A DNA stretch of 64,000 nucleotides from Hyphomicrobiales bacterium (GCA_900467685.1 UBQX01000018.1:110379-174378), one strand, 5' to 3'. Counted from the first letter of the stretch, positions 46,276-56,098 are shown. Program-made: numbers and translations. The notes: generated by a model not told the origin, from the sequence alone.

Positions 46276-47057
46276 GCGGCATCATCGTCGAAAAGGTCTG
46301 GAAGGAATATGGCGACCAGATCGTTCTGGAAGACATTTCCATCGAGATCGAGGACCGCGCCTTTGTCGCCCTCGTTGGTCCGTCCGGCTGCGGCAAGACC
46401 ACGTTTCTCCGCATGCTGCTGGGCCAGGAACAGGCCACGCGCGGCACGATCCTTCTGGACGGCGTGCCGCTGCCGAAGGAGCCGGGGCCGGATCGCGGCG
46501 TCGTCTTCCAGCGCTATTCCGTCTTTCCGCATCTGACGGTTCTCGGCAACGTGCTGATCGGCAAGGAGATGACGGCGGCGCGCTATTCCGGTCGCCTGTT
46601 CGGCGCCGCCCGCAGGGCGGCGATCGAGGAGGCGAGGGCACTGATTGCCGAAGTCGGCCTTTCCCATGCGCTCGACAAGTACCCCGCCCAGCTTTCCGGC
46701 GGCATGCAGCAGCGTCTGGCGCTGGCCCAGGCGCTGATCATGAAGCCGAAAGTGCTGCTGCTGGACGAGCCCTTTGGCGCGCTCGATCCCGGCATTCGCG
46801 CCGAAATCCACACGTTGATGAAGCGGCTGTGGCACGAGAACCCGATGACCGTCGTGATGGTCACGCATGACATGCGCGAGGCCTTCACGCTCGCCACCCG
46901 CGTCGTCGCCTTCGAGCGGCTGCGCGACCGGCCGGAGGAGAAGCTGCGCTACGGCGCGACCATCAGCCGCGATATTCCGATCTGGCCGCCGCGCCGCGCG
47001 GGCGAGCCGTCGCTCATTCGACCAGACCGGGACGGCCCGGTTCAAAAAGGTCAATAG
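46272..47057 (+). CDS. ABC transporter ATP-binding protein of the guanidine operon
   Basis: A SsuB/TauB-type ATPase of 261 residues with Walker A (GPSGCGKTT), signature LSGGMQQRLALAQAL, Walker B (VLLLDEPFGALDP) and VTHDMREA. It completes a three-part importer with the two upstream genes. Confidence 0.88.
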   Translation: MSGIIVEKVWKEYGDQIVLEDISIEIEDRAFVALVGPSGCGKTTFLRMLLGQEQATRGTILLDGVPLPKEPGPDRGVVFQRYSVFPHLTVLGNVLIGKEMTAARYSGRLFGAARRAAIEEARALIAEVGLSHALDKYPAQLSGGMQQRLALAQALIMKPKVLLLDEPFGALDPGIRAEIHTLMKRLWHENPMTVVMVTHDMREAFTLATRVVAFERLRDRPEEKLRYGATISRDIPIWPPRRAGEPSLIRPDRDGPVQKGQ

Positions 47058-47097
47058 CCGGGACGACCCGGCCAAACCTGATGAGGAGTGCGAAACC

Positions 47098-47916
47098 ATG
47101 CATATCCGACGTTCCGCCGAAGACATCGCCGCCAACCGCGCGCGCTATGAAGAGCACCAGAAGAAGGGGCTGGAATTCGCCCCCAAGGCGCTGCCGGGCA
47201 AGAGCCCGCTGCCGGCCGCCGAAATCCCCGCCGACAAGATCGTGCACCGGGAAGTCATTCCCGGAGGCTGGTATTGGTGGACCAGCGTGAAGACCAACGA
47301 GGTGTTGCGCATCAGCCTCGATGCCGGCTTCTCGACCGTCGCGCTCGTTGCCTGGAATGCGGCCGATCGCACCGAGCGGTTGAACCTGCCCGACACGGTG
47401 AAGCTGCAATGGACAACGGGTCTTTCCAAGGGCCGCGTCATCTTTTCCGACATGGGTCGCGTCATGTTCTCGATTGTCGAGGACACGTCCGGCGCGCATG
47501 ACTGCCTCGTCGGCGGCTCGACGCTTGCCTCGGTCTCGGCCAAATACGGTGTGGATTACGCCCGCAACACGCGCGACAACTTCGTCATTGCCGCGACCAA
47601 GCTTGGCCTCGACAAGCGCGACATTCCCGCAGCGCTCTCGCTCTTCGCACCCGTGCGCGTCGATGCGGACGGCCAGTTCTTCTGGAATGCCGACCTCCTC
47701 AACGGTCAAGATTATATCGAGTTGCGCGCCGAGATGGACATGCAGGTCGCCTTCTCCAACGCCCCGCATCCGCTCGATCCGAACCCCGTCTATACCTCCA
47801 ACCCGGTCACGGTGACACGCATCGCCGCGATCGAGCCCGCGGCGGACGATCTCTGCCGCACCGCTACGGCCGAAGCCGTGCGCGGTTTCGAAAACAATGC
47901 CTTTGCAGCGCTTTGA
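47098..47916 (+). CDS. DUF1989 protein, subunit of carboxyguanidine deiminase (CgdA/CgdB type)
   Basis: A 272-residue protein of the DUF1989 family, formerly called urea carboxylase-associated protein. Related pairs form carboxyguanidine deiminase, which turns carboxyguanidine into allophanate and ammonia. It is paralogous to the next gene: both contain RDNFVI followed by KRD, and a Y-x-EL-x-AEMD segment. GAGGAG lies before ATG 47098. Which of the two is CgdA is not assigned here. Confidence 0.82.
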   Translation: MHIRRSAEDIAANRARYEEHQKKGLEFAPKALPGKSPLPAAEIPADKIVHREVIPGGWYWWTSVKTNEVLRISLDAGFSTVALVAWNAADRTERLNLPDTVKLQWTTGLSKGRVIFSDMGRVMFSIVEDTSGAHDCLVGGSTLASVSAKYGVDYARNTRDNFVIAATKLGLDKRDIPAALSLFAPVRVDADGQFFWNADLLNGQDYIELRAEMDMQVAFSNAPHPLDPNPVYTSNPVTVTRIAAIEPAADDLCRTATAEAVRGFENNAFAAL

Positions 47917-47929
47917 GGGGGAGACGACC

Positions 47930-48580
47930 ATGACAAATTTCATCCAGACTTCGCCCGCCCGCACCGTCGAGGCCGCCGTTCAGGACCATTACATCGCGGC
48001 CGAAGCGCCGTTTTCGACCGTCATCCGCAAGGGCCAGATCGTGCGCATCGAGGACAGCTACGGCCAGCAGGCCGTCGACACGCTGTTCTACAATGCGGAG
48101 GATTTCTCCGAGCGCTATTCGAACCAGGATACGATGCGCGAGCAGGGTGCTGCCTATATCTCGACCGGCACGAAGATCATGTCGAACGAAGGCCGTACCA
48201 TGCTGAAAATGGTGGCCGACAGCTGCGGCCGGCATGACACGGCGGCAGGCGCCTGCTCCTGCGAGAGCAACACGGTGCGCTTCGGCCATGGCACGAAATA
48301 TCTGCATGCCTGCCGCGACAATTTCGTGATCGAAGTGTCGAAACACGGCATGAGCAAGCGCGATGTTGCGCCCAACATCAACTTCTTCATGAACGTACCG
48401 ATTGCGCCCGATGCGACGATGACCATTGTCGACGGCATCTCCGCGCCCGGCGATTATGTGGAACTGCAGGCCGAGATGGATGTCCTGATGGTCATCTCCA
48501 ATTGCCCGCAGATCAACAATCCCTGCAACGGTTTCGACCCGACGCCGATCCGCGTTCTCGTCTGGAATGACGAGCGGTGA
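47930..48580 (+). CDS. DUF1989 protein, partner subunit of carboxyguanidine deiminase (CgdA/CgdB type)
   Basis: A 216-residue partner of the preceding gene. It contains SCGRHDTAAGACSCES with three cysteines, HACRDNFVIEVSKHGMSKRD and YVELQAEMDVLMVISN. GGGGGAGA precedes ATG 47930; an in-frame ATG at 47897 lies in the upstream gene. The two would act as a heteromer between the carboxylase and the allophanate hydrolase steps. Confidence 0.83.
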   Translation: MTNFIQTSPARTVEAAVQDHYIAAEAPFSTVIRKGQIVRIEDSYGQQAVDTLFYNAEDFSERYSNQDTMREQGAAYISTGTKIMSNEGRTMLKMVADSCGRHDTAAGACSCESNTVRFGHGTKYLHACRDNFVIEVSKHGMSKRDVAPNINFFMNVPIAPDATMTIVDGISAPGDYVELQAEMDVLMVISNCPQINNPCNGFDPTPIRVLVWNDER

Positions 48581-48593
48581 ACGGGGAAGCATC

Positions 48594-51500
48594 ATGTTCA
48601 AGAAAATCCTGATCGCCAATCGCGGCGAAATCGCCGTGCGCATCATCCGCACGGCCAAGCGACTCGGCATCGCCTCGGTCGCCGTCTATTCCGACGCCGA
48701 CCGCTTTTCGAAGGCTGTCCGCATGGCCGACGAGGCGGTGCGCCTGGGCCCGGCGCCCGCCGCTGAAAGCTACCTGAATGTCGAGGCCGTGGTCGCCGCC
48801 TGCAAGGCGACGGGGGCCGAGGCCGTGCATCCGGGCTATGGCTTCCTCTCCGAAAATATCGGTTTTGCAGCGCGGCTCGCAGAAGAGGGCATCGCCTTCA
48901 TCGGCCCGACGCCGGCGAATATCGAGGCTTTCGGCCTAAAGCACACGGCGCGCGAACTGGCGCGGAAGAGTGGCGTGCCGTTGCTTCCCGGCAGCGGGCT
49001 TCTCGACACGGTCGAAGAAGCACTCACGGAAGCAGATACGATCGGCTATCCCGTCATGCTGAAATCCACCGCCGGCGGCGGCGGCATCGGGATGCAGCTT
49101 TGCGAGGATGCGGCGGCGCTGAAGGCAGCCTTCGAGACGGTGCAGCGCACGGCGAAGGCGAGCTTCGGCGATGCGCGCGTCTATCTGGAGCGCTTTGTCG
49201 CCAAGGCCCGACATGTCGAGGTGCAGATTTTCGGTGACGGCAAGGGCCGTGTCATTTCGCTGGGCGAGCGCGACTGCTCGCTGCAACGGCGGAACCAGAA
49301 GGTGATCGAGGAGACACCGGCGCCGGGCTTGTCGGAACCGGTGCGCAAGAGCCTACACGCCGCCGCCGTCGCACTCGGCCGGCAGGCGAACTATGCCTCG
49401 GCCGGGACCGTCGAATTCATCTACGATCCGAAGCGCGAGGAGTTCTACTTCCTTGAGGTCAACACGCGGCTTCAGGTCGAGCATCCGGTCACTGAGGCCG
49501 TGTTCGGCATCGATCTCGTCGAGTGGATGATCCGCCAGGCGGCCGGCGAGGATGTGCTGACGGGCAAGGAGACGCTTGAGCCCAAGGGTGCCGCGATCGA
49601 GGCGCGCGTCTATGCCGAAATGCCCCATGCCGGCTTCCGCCCGAGTGCCGGACTGCTGACGGAGGTCGTCTTTTCCGAAGACGCGCGCGTCGATGGCTGG
49701 ATCGAGACCGGAACGGAAGTCACGCCCTTCTACGACCCCATGCTCGCCAAGGTGATCGTTGCGGCGGATGACCGCGATGCGGCGATTGCGGCGCTCAAGG
49801 GCGCGCTCGACGGCACGGCGATTTCCGGCATCGAGACCAATCTCGATTATCTGAAGGCCATTGCCGCGTCCGATCTTTTCGCCAGCGGCGATGTCGCGAC
49901 GACGGCGCTGAAGGATTTCTTCTTCGTGCCGGATGTGGTGGAGGTCATTGCGCCCGGCGCGCAGTCGAGCCTGCAGGAATTGCCGGGCCGGCTCGGTCTC
50001 TGGCATGTCGGCGTGCCGCCGTCCGGTCCTATGGACGACTATTCCTTCCGCAATGCCAACCGTCTCGTCGGCAATGCGGATGAGACGGCGGCGCTGGAGC
50101 TGACGGTTTCAGGACCTGTCCTGAAATTCTTCTCCGACGTCACGGTGGCGCTGTCCGGCGCTAGAATGCCGATGAAATTGGATGGGGAACTGATCGCACA
50201 CGATGCGCCTGTCTCGGTCAAGGCCGGGCAGATGCTCGCCATCGGTCAGATCGAAGGGCCCGGCCAGCGCAGCTATCTCGCAGTCTCCGGAGGCTTTGCC
50301 GCGCCGGTCGTGCTCGGCTCGCGCGCCACATTCGGCCTCGGGAAGTTTGGCGGTCACGCCACCGGAACACTCCGTGCCGGCCATGTGCTGCGCCTTGCCC
50401 GCGCTGCGCAAACCGACGTGAAGCCCGCCGGCGCGCCCGCGCCGCTGACGCGCGAATGGTCGGTCGGCGTTCTCTATGGTCCGCATGGCGCGCCCGATTT
50501 CTTCCTCGAAAAGGATATCGAGACGCTGTTTTCGACCTCTTACGAGGTGCATTACAACTCCGCCCGCACGGGCGTGCGCCTCATCGGTCCTGCGCCGCAA
50601 TGGGCGCGCGAGGATGGCGGGGAGGCGGGGCTTCACCCGTCCAACCTCCATGACAATGCCTATGCCATCGGCGCCATCGACTTCACCGGCGACATGCCGA
50701 TCATCCTCGGGCCCGATGGCCCGAGCCTCGGCGGCTTCGTCTGCCCGGCGGTGATTGCCGGCGACGAGCAGTGGAAGATGGGGCAGTTCAAGCCCGGCGA
50801 TACGATCCGCTTTTATCCTGTTGGGCGGGACGAGGACCCGGTTGCGGGGCCAACTGTCACAGGTCTTGGCGAGAAGGCGGGCTCGCCCGTTCTCGCCCGC
50901 CGGGACGACGGGCCGGTGCCGGTCGTCTATCGCCGGCAGGGCGATGACAATCTGCTGGTGGAATATGGCGCAATGCAGCTCGATATCGGCCTGCGGCTGC
51001 GCGCGCATCTCTTGATGCAGGCGCTGAAGACCGAGACGCTGCCGGGCCTGATCGATCTCACACCCGGTATCCGCTCGCTGCAGATCCATTATGACGGGAC
51101 GAGCCTAAAGCGCTCCAAGCTCCTTGGACTGTTGGGCGAGATCGAATCCTCGCTGCCGGATATCGCGAGCGTCAAGGTGCCGAGCCGCACGGTCTGGCTG
51201 CCGCTCTCGTGGAACGATCCGGATGCCGAACTTGCCATGCGCAAGTATCAGGAACTCGTACGTCCCAACGCGCCCTGGTGCCCGTCGAATATCGAGTTCA
51301 TCGGCCGCATCAACGGGCTTGCGGACGAACAGGCGGTGAAGGACACGATCTTCAACGCCTCCTATCTCGTCATGGGCCTCGGCGACGTCTATCTCGGCGC
51401 GCCGGTGGCAACCCCGCTCGATCCGCGCCAGCGGCTGGTGACGACGAAATACAATCCGGCCCGCACCTGGACGCCGGAAAATGCCGTCGGCATCGGCGGG

Positions 51501-52130
51501 GCCTATATGTGTATCTACGGCATGGAAGGGCCGGGCGGCTACCAGCTCTTCGGCCGCACGATCCAGATGTGGAACACATGGCGGCAGACGCCGGTCTTTT
51601 CCAAGGACAAGCCGTGGCTGCTCGATTTCTTCGATCAGGTCCGTTTCTTCCCCGTGTCTCATGACGAACTGACCGAGGCCCGCGCCGCCTTCCCCCATGG
51701 CGGCTATCCGGTGCGGATTGAGGACGGCGAGTTCTCCTATGCCGCCTATCAGACCGAGCTTGCCGCCCATGCCAGCGCGATTTCCGCCTTCAAGCAGGGC
51801 CAGCAATCGGCATTCGAGGCGGAGCGACGGCGCTGGAAAGAAGAGGGGCTCGACACGTTCTCGGCCGACGATGGGGCCGGCCAGACGACGGCGGGCGACA
51901 TTCCTGACGGTTGCATCGGCATCGAAAGCGCCGTTCCCGGCAATGTCTGGAAGGTGCTGGTCGAGCCGGGCGCACGGGTGAGGGCGGGGGATACGCTTGC
52001 CATCATCGAATCCATGAAGATGGAAATCGCGATTTCCGCCCATGCGGATGGGCGTGTCGGCGAAGTTAGGGCAAGCCCCGGCCGGTCGGTGCGGGCCGGC
52101 GATGTGCTCGTCGTTCTGGAACAGGCATAG
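48594..52130 (+). CDS. Biotin-dependent guanidine (urea-type) carboxylase
   Basis: A 1178-residue multidomain enzyme. Residues 1-450 are biotin carboxylase (MFKKILIANRGEIA, the STAGGGGIGM glycine loop, EVNTRLQVEHPVTE). Residues 470-1080 are the carboxyltransferase made of KipA/KipI-like (allophanate hydrolase subunit-like) halves. The C-terminal 80 residues are the biotinyl domain with K1142 in ESMKMEI. It carboxylates guanidine, with ATP and bicarbonate, to carboxyguanidine. The riboswitch and CgdAB-like pair favour guanidine over urea as the main substrate. ATG 48594 follows CGGGGA. Confidence 0.87.
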   Translation: MFKKILIANRGEIAVRIIRTAKRLGIASVAVYSDADRFSKAVRMADEAVRLGPAPAAESYLNVEAVVAACKATGAEAVHPGYGFLSENIGFAARLAEEGIAFIGPTPANIEAFGLKHTARELARKSGVPLLPGSGLLDTVEEALTEADTIGYPVMLKSTAGGGGIGMQLCEDAAALKAAFETVQRTAKASFGDARVYLERFVAKARHVEVQIFGDGKGRVISLGERDCSLQRRNQKVIEETPAPGLSEPVRKSLHAAAVALGRQANYASAGTVEFIYDPKREEFYFLEVNTRLQVEHPVTEAVFGIDLVEWMIRQAAGEDVLTGKETLEPKGAAIEARVYAEMPHAGFRPSAGLLTEVVFSEDARVDGWIETGTEVTPFYDPMLAKVIVAADDRDAAIAALKGALDGTAISGIETNLDYLKAIAASDLFASGDVATTALKDFFFVPDVVEVIAPGAQSSLQELPGRLGLWHVGVPPSGPMDDYSFRNANRLVGNADETAALELTVSGPVLKFFSDVTVALSGARMPMKLDGELIAHDAPVSVKAGQMLAIGQIEGPGQRSYLAVSGGFAAPVVLGSRATFGLGKFGGHATGTLRAGHVLRLARAAQTDVKPAGAPAPLTREWSVGVLYGPHGAPDFFLEKDIETLFSTSYEVHYNSARTGVRLIGPAPQWAREDGGEAGLHPSNLHDNAYAIGAIDFTGDMPIILGPDGPSLGGFVCPAVIAGDEQWKMGQFKPGDTIRFYPVGRDEDPVAGPTVTGLGEKAGSPVLARRDDGPVPVVYRRQGDDNLLVEYGAMQLDIGLRLRAHLLMQALKTETLPGLIDLTPGIRSLQIHYDGTSLKRSKLLGLLGEIESSLPDIASVKVPSRTVWLPLSWNDPDAELAMRKYQELVRPNAPWCPSNIEFIGRINGLADEQAVKDTIFNASYLVMGLGDVYLGAPVATPLDPRQRLVTTKYNPARTWTPENAVGIGGAYMCIYGMEGPGGYQLFGRTIQMWNTWRQTPVFSKDKPWLLDFFDQVRFFPVSHDELTEARAAFPHGGYPVRIEDGEFSYAAYQTELAAHASAISAFKQGQQSAFEAERRRWKEEGLDTFSADDGAGQTTAGDIPDGCIGIESAVPGNVWKVLVEPGARVRAGDTLAIIESMKMEIAISAHADGRVGEVRASPGRSVRAGDVLVVLEQA

Positions 52131-52190
52131 GAGACATATGATGTGCCTGCTCCTCCAAGTTTGCGATCAATTCAAAGAAAAGGGTGCCTG

Positions 52191-54002
52191 ATGTTCCCCG
52201 CGTTTCTCGACCTTGCCTCCCTCAAAGCCGCCTATGCGGGCGGTCTCGCGCCGCTTGCTCTCGTCGAAGAGGTTCTGGCCCGCATCGCGGCCTCTTCCGA
52301 TCCGGCGATCTTCATCACCAAGACCCCCGCAGAAGATCTGAGGGCCGCCGCACGCGATCTCATGGCCCGCGCGCCGGAACCAAACAGCCTGCCGCTCTGG
52401 GGTGTGCCCTTTGCGGTGAAGGACAATATCGACGTGGCCGGCTTGCCGACCACGGCGGCCTGCCCGGCCTTTGCCTACCATCCTGAAAGGGACGCGACCG
52501 TTGTCGCCCGGCTGAAGGCTGCCGGCGCGCTGGTCATCGGCAAGACCAATCTCGACCAGTTCGCAACCGGCCTCAACGGTACGCGCTCGCCGCATGGCGC
52601 GCCGCGCTCCGTCTTCGACAGCGCCTATGTCTCGGGCGGATCGTCTTCCGGTTCGGCCATCGCTGTGGCCTCGGGGCTGGCGAGCTTCGCCCTCGGAACG
52701 GACACCGCCGGCTCCGGCCGCGTGCCGGCGGCGTTCAACAATCTCGTCGGTATCAAGCCGACACCGGGTTTGGTGCCGAATGTCGGCGTCGTGCCCGCCT
52801 GCCGCTCGGTCGATGTGGTCACGGTGTTTGCCGGAACGGTCGGCGACGGCGTTGCGATCCGCAAGATCATGGACGGCTACGATGCCGCCGATCCGTTCTC
52901 CAGAAAAGCAAAGCCCGCCGCGCTGCCGGCCTCGGGTCTCAGGATTGGCGTTCTTGCCGGCGAGGAGCGCGAGTTCTACAGCAATGCCGCCTATGAGGCG
53001 CTTTACGATGCCGCCATCGCGCGCGCGAAGGCGCTGGGTGCCGAGATCGTTCCCTTCGACTACGCGCCGTTCCGGCAGGCGGCCGAACTGCTCTACAACG
53101 GCCCCTGGGTCGCCGAGCGTCTGGCGGCGGTGAAGGATTTCATGGCCTCGAATGCCGAAGATTTCGACCCGACGGTGCGCACCATCATTTCCGGGGCGTC
53201 CCAATACGATGCGGTGGACGCCTTCGAAGGCCTCTACAAGCTGGAGGCGCTGCGGCAGAAGACATTAACCGAGTGGGAAAAGCTCGATGTCCTGATGCTG
53301 CCGACCTCGCCCACCACCTACACGGTCGAGGCGATGCTGGCCGATCCGATCGTCAAGAACGGCCACTTCGGCCGCTATACCAACTTCGCCAACCTCTTCG
53401 GCTATGCGGCGATTGCCATCCCCGCCGGCTTCGATGCGGAGGATCATCTGCCGGCCGGCGTCACGCTGTTCGGTCGGGCCTTTTCCGACGATGCGCTCGC
53501 GGCCTTTGCCGATGCCATGCATCGCGATCTTGCCGCCGGTATGGGCAAGGAGAAGAGCGCTCCGCTTCCGGAGGCCTCGAAAGTTGCGGAGCCGGACGAC
53601 GGGCTGGTGCCGCTGGTCGTCGTCGGCGCGCACCTTTCGGGCATGCCACTCAATCATGAACTGACGGCCCCTGGCGGTAAGCTGGTCAAGGCCTGCCGCA
53701 CAGCACCTGACTACCGCCTCTTCGTCCTGCCCAACACCACGCCGCCGAAGCCCGGCCTGATCCGCGCGCCGGGCTTTTCGGGCCCAGGTCTTGCAGTCGA
53801 AGTCTGGAAGGTGACGCCCGAAGCCTTCGGGCGCTTCGTGCAGAATATCCCGGCGCCGCTCGGCATCGGCAAGGTCACGCTGGATGACGGCGCGCAGGTG
53901 TCCGGCTTCCTCTGCGAGCCTTACGCGATCGAAGGCGCCCGCGAAGTCACCGATTTCGGCGGCTGGCGGGACTTTATCGCGGTCGAAAGGAGCCGGGGAT
54001 GA
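52191..54002 (+). CDS. atzF: Allophanate hydrolase
   Basis: A 603-residue amidase-signature enzyme that splits allophanate into ammonia and CO2. The Ser-cisSer-Lys triad is K77 (VKDN), S151 (GGSSSGS) and S175 (DTAGSG), with the same spacing as in AtzF. The C-terminal 150 residues form the extra domain of AtzF-type enzymes. ATG 52191 follows AAAAGGG. It is the last enzyme of the guanidine pathway. Its stop overlaps a small open frame (ATGA at 53999). Confidence 0.9.
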   Translation: MFPAFLDLASLKAAYAGGLAPLALVEEVLARIAASSDPAIFITKTPAEDLRAAARDLMARAPEPNSLPLWGVPFAVKDNIDVAGLPTTAACPAFAYHPERDATVVARLKAAGALVIGKTNLDQFATGLNGTRSPHGAPRSVFDSAYVSGGSSSGSAIAVASGLASFALGTDTAGSGRVPAAFNNLVGIKPTPGLVPNVGVVPACRSVDVVTVFAGTVGDGVAIRKIMDGYDAADPFSRKAKPAALPASGLRIGVLAGEEREFYSNAAYEALYDAAIARAKALGAEIVPFDYAPFRQAAELLYNGPWVAERLAAVKDFMASNAEDFDPTVRTIISGASQYDAVDAFEGLYKLEALRQKTLTEWEKLDVLMLPTSPTTYTVEAMLADPIVKNGHFGRYTNFANLFGYAAIAIPAGFDAEDHLPAGVTLFGRAFSDDALAAFADAMHRDLAAGMGKEKSAPLPEASKVAEPDDGLVPLVVVGAHLSGMPLNHELTAPGGKLVKACRTAPDYRLFVLPNTTPPKPGLIRAPGFSGPGLAVEVWKVTPEAFGRFVQNIPAPLGIGKVTLDDGAQVSGFLCEPYAIEGAREVTDFGGWRDFIAVERSRG

Positions 54003-54118
54003 CAGCGAAGCTTCTGCAAGTGCTGAAGCCTCTCCTGCGCCTGTTTGCGGACGGGCTGGCGGCGCGCGCTGCGTTTCGCGGCTCCGACGCGTTCGGGCCG
54101 CGCAGAAACGGCGACTGA
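53999..54118 (+). CDS. Possible 39-residue small protein overlapping atzF
   Basis: The frame begins at ATG 53999, overlaps the atzF stop as ATGA, and has AGGAG 6 bases upstream. The product would start MTAKLLQVLKPLLRLFADG, an amphipathic helix, and end with a basic tail. It matches no family I recognise. Overlap and ribosome site favour translation, but it may be a decayed remnant. The rest of the gap to the next gene contains a CCCCGGA/TCCGGGG hairpin (54151-54175) that could end the guanidine message. Confidence 0.3.
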   Translation: MTAKLLQVLKPLLRLFADGLAARAAFRGSDAFGPRRNGD

Positions 54119-54218
54119 CGGTCGGCTGCTGCTGAAGTCTTGCTCGTGCTCCCCGGAATCGACTAGCGTCCGGGGATGGAGCGGATTGTCCGGCATCCAG
54201 CAGCAGCGGCGTGACCCC

Positions 54219-55475
54219 ATGACCCCGACCGAAACCTTCCTGCGGCAGCTCTTCGACAAGGCGGTGGAGGTTGCCGACCCCATGCGCTCGCTCGCCCGCT
54301 TCCTGCCCGAGCGGCCAACCGGGCGGGTGATTGTCGTCGGCGCGGGCAAGGCGAGCGCGCGCATGGCCGAGGCGGTCGAGGCGGCATGGGGGCCCTGCGA
54401 GGGGCTGGTCATCACGCGCTACGGTTATGGCCGGCCCTGCCGGGGGATCGAGATCGTGGAAGCCGCCCATCCGGTGCCGGATGAGAACGGACTCAAGGCC
54501 ACGGCCCGCATGCTTGAACTTCTCAACACCGCCGGCGAAGACGATTTCGTGCTGGCGCTGATTTCGGGCGGGGCGTCTGCCCTGCTGGTCGCACCGGCAG
54601 AAGGGGTGAGCCTTGCCGAGAAGCGGGCCATCAATTCAGCACTTCTGGCCTCCGGTGCACCGATCGACAAGATGAACACGGTGCGCAAGCATTTGAGCCG
54701 CGTGAAAGGCGGGCAATTGGCGGCAGCCGCTTATCCGGCGCGCATGCTGTCTCTGATGATTTCCGACGTGCCGGGCGACGATCCGGCCTTCATCGGCTCC
54801 GGCCCGACCGTAGGCGATGCGTCCACGCCCGATGATGCGCGGGCGATCCTGGCGCAGTGGAAGATCGAGGTTCCGGCAAGCGTGAGGGCAGCGCTTGCCG
54901 CGCCCCGCCGGGTTCTCGCTCCGGCCGATCCGCGTCTTGCGCGCGTGGAGAACGTCATCTATGCGGCGCCGAAACAGTCGCTCGCGGCAGCCGCCGATCT
55001 GGCGCAGAAGGCCGGTTTCGATGTGCGCCTGCTGGGCGATGCGCTGGAGGGCGAAGCCCGTGAAGTGGCGCAGGCGATGGCCGATGAGGCTTTGCAGATC
55101 CGTGCTGGATTGACGCCCGCAGAGCGGCCGGTTCTGCTGCTGTCCGGCGGCGAACTGACGGTGACCCGGCGCGGCAACGGCGTGGGCGGGCCGAATGCAG
55201 AATTCTGCCTCGCCCTTGCGATTGCGCTGAAGAGCGCGGATGGCATTCACGCGATTGCCTGCGATACGGATGGCGTGGATGGTGCGGCGGAGGTTGCGGG
55301 CGCGGTCATCGGGCCGGAAACGCTGGCCGCCGCCGCGAAAGCCGGGCTCGATCCACAGGCTGCGCTTGCTGAAAACGATGCCCACGGCTTCTTTGCCCGG
55401 ATCGCAAGCCAGGTCGTTACCGGTCCCACGCTGACGAATGTCAACGATTTCCGCGCCATTGCCATTGGTGTCTGA
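54219..55475 (+). CDS. Glycerate 2-kinase (MOFRL family)
   Basis: A 418-residue kinase of the GckA/TtuD type (DUF4147 plus MOFRL domains). VIVVGAGKASARMAEA, LISGGASALLVAP, NTVRKHLSRVKGGQLA and the C-terminal GGPNAEFCLALAIAL segment are typical. It phosphorylates D-glycerate to 2-phosphoglycerate; older annotations call it hydroxypyruvate reductase. ATG 54219 is set by homology of the N-terminus; no strong ribosome site is visible. Relation to the guanidine genes is not evident. Confidence 0.85.
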   Translation: MTPTETFLRQLFDKAVEVADPMRSLARFLPERPTGRVIVVGAGKASARMAEAVEAAWGPCEGLVITRYGYGRPCRGIEIVEAAHPVPDENGLKATARMLELLNTAGEDDFVLALISGGASALLVAPAEGVSLAEKRAINSALLASGAPIDKMNTVRKHLSRVKGGQLAAAAYPARMLSLMISDVPGDDPAFIGSGPTVGDASTPDDARAILAQWKIEVPASVRAALAAPRRVLAPADPRLARVENVIYAAPKQSLAAAADLAQKAGFDVRLLGDALEGEAREVAQAMADEALQIRAGLTPAERPVLLLSGGELTVTRRGNGVGGPNAEFCLALAIALKSADGIHAIACDTDGVDGAAEVAGAVIGPETLAAAAKAGLDPQAALAENDAHGFFARIASQVVTGPTLTNVNDFRAIAIGV

Positions 55476-55560
55476 CCGCGAATGCACCGGTCACGATCAC
55501 CCGCGCTGGTGTTCTGAGCGCAAGCCGCGCGGGTTTGACCCGCCGCCGCTTCCCGGCAGA

Positions 55561-55600
55561 TGAACTCCGTCTGAATGGAACCTTCAGCTTCCGTTCGAAC
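55561..55600 (+). promoter_or_regulatory. Motif shared by both curlin genes, copy 1
   Basis: TGAACTCCGTCTGAATGGA (55561-55579) matches 56633-56651 at 16 of 19 positions, and both copies continue with a TTC...GCTTC...GTTC pattern. The distance to the start codon is 82 bases here and 76 in the second copy. Probably a shared promoter or activator site. Confidence 0.5.
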
Positions 55601-55660
55601 GCCAGCGACTAGAACAAGGACGTTCAACCGCGGTCCCATCCGCTTGAGGAGATAACGTCC

Positions 55661-56098
55661 ATGTTCCGCACGTCTTTCATCGCAACCGCACTCGTCGCGC
55701 TGGTCGGGCTCAATGCCGCCACGCCCGCCATGGCCAACGATGTCCGCATCGAACAGTATGGCTGGAGGAACTCAGCCGGCGGCGCGCAGGAAGGCTATTC
55801 GAACCGGATCAGAACCTACCAGAACGGCGACTATAACCGCTTGATCGGCCGCCAGAACGGTCGCCACAATCTCTCGGCCATCGGTCAGGAAGGTTACAAC
55901 AACTACGGCGCCACCTATCAGAACGGCAACCGCAACTCGGCGGGCATCGGCCAGTTCGGCTCCAACCACACGACCATCCTGACCCAGGACGGCAATGGTA
56001 ACATCGCTGCCGGCGTGCAGGTTGGCCATGGCTGCGAGGCCAATGTCAGCCAGGGCGGCAGCGGCAATGTCGCCGCCTTCGTCCAGGCCTGCCCGTAA
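55661..56098 (+). CDS. Curlin-repeat protein (CsgA/CsgB-like amyloid subunit)
   Basis: A secreted protein of 145 residues with a signal peptide (residues 1-25, ending PAMAN). The mature part has about five imperfect curlin repeats of 18-23 residues with the Q-x4-N-x4-5-Q pattern (for example YQNGDYNRLIGRQNGRHN). These stack as beta-solenoid amyloid in curli fibres. GAGGAG precedes the ATG. It is followed by a CsgH-like gene and a second curlin-repeat gene. Confidence 0.85.
   Translation: MFRTSFIATALVALVGLNAATPAMANDVRIEQYGWRNSAGGAQEGYSNRIRTYQNGDYNRLIGRQNGRHNLSAIGQEGYNNYGATYQNGNRNSAGIGQFGSNHTTILTQDGNGNIAAGVQVGHGCEANVSQGGSGNVAAFVQACP

Noticed and set aside
55571..55600. An EcfG (general stress) promoter before the first curlin gene
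   Set aside because: GGAAC and CGTT are present but only about 10 bases apart, while the family needs 16-17.
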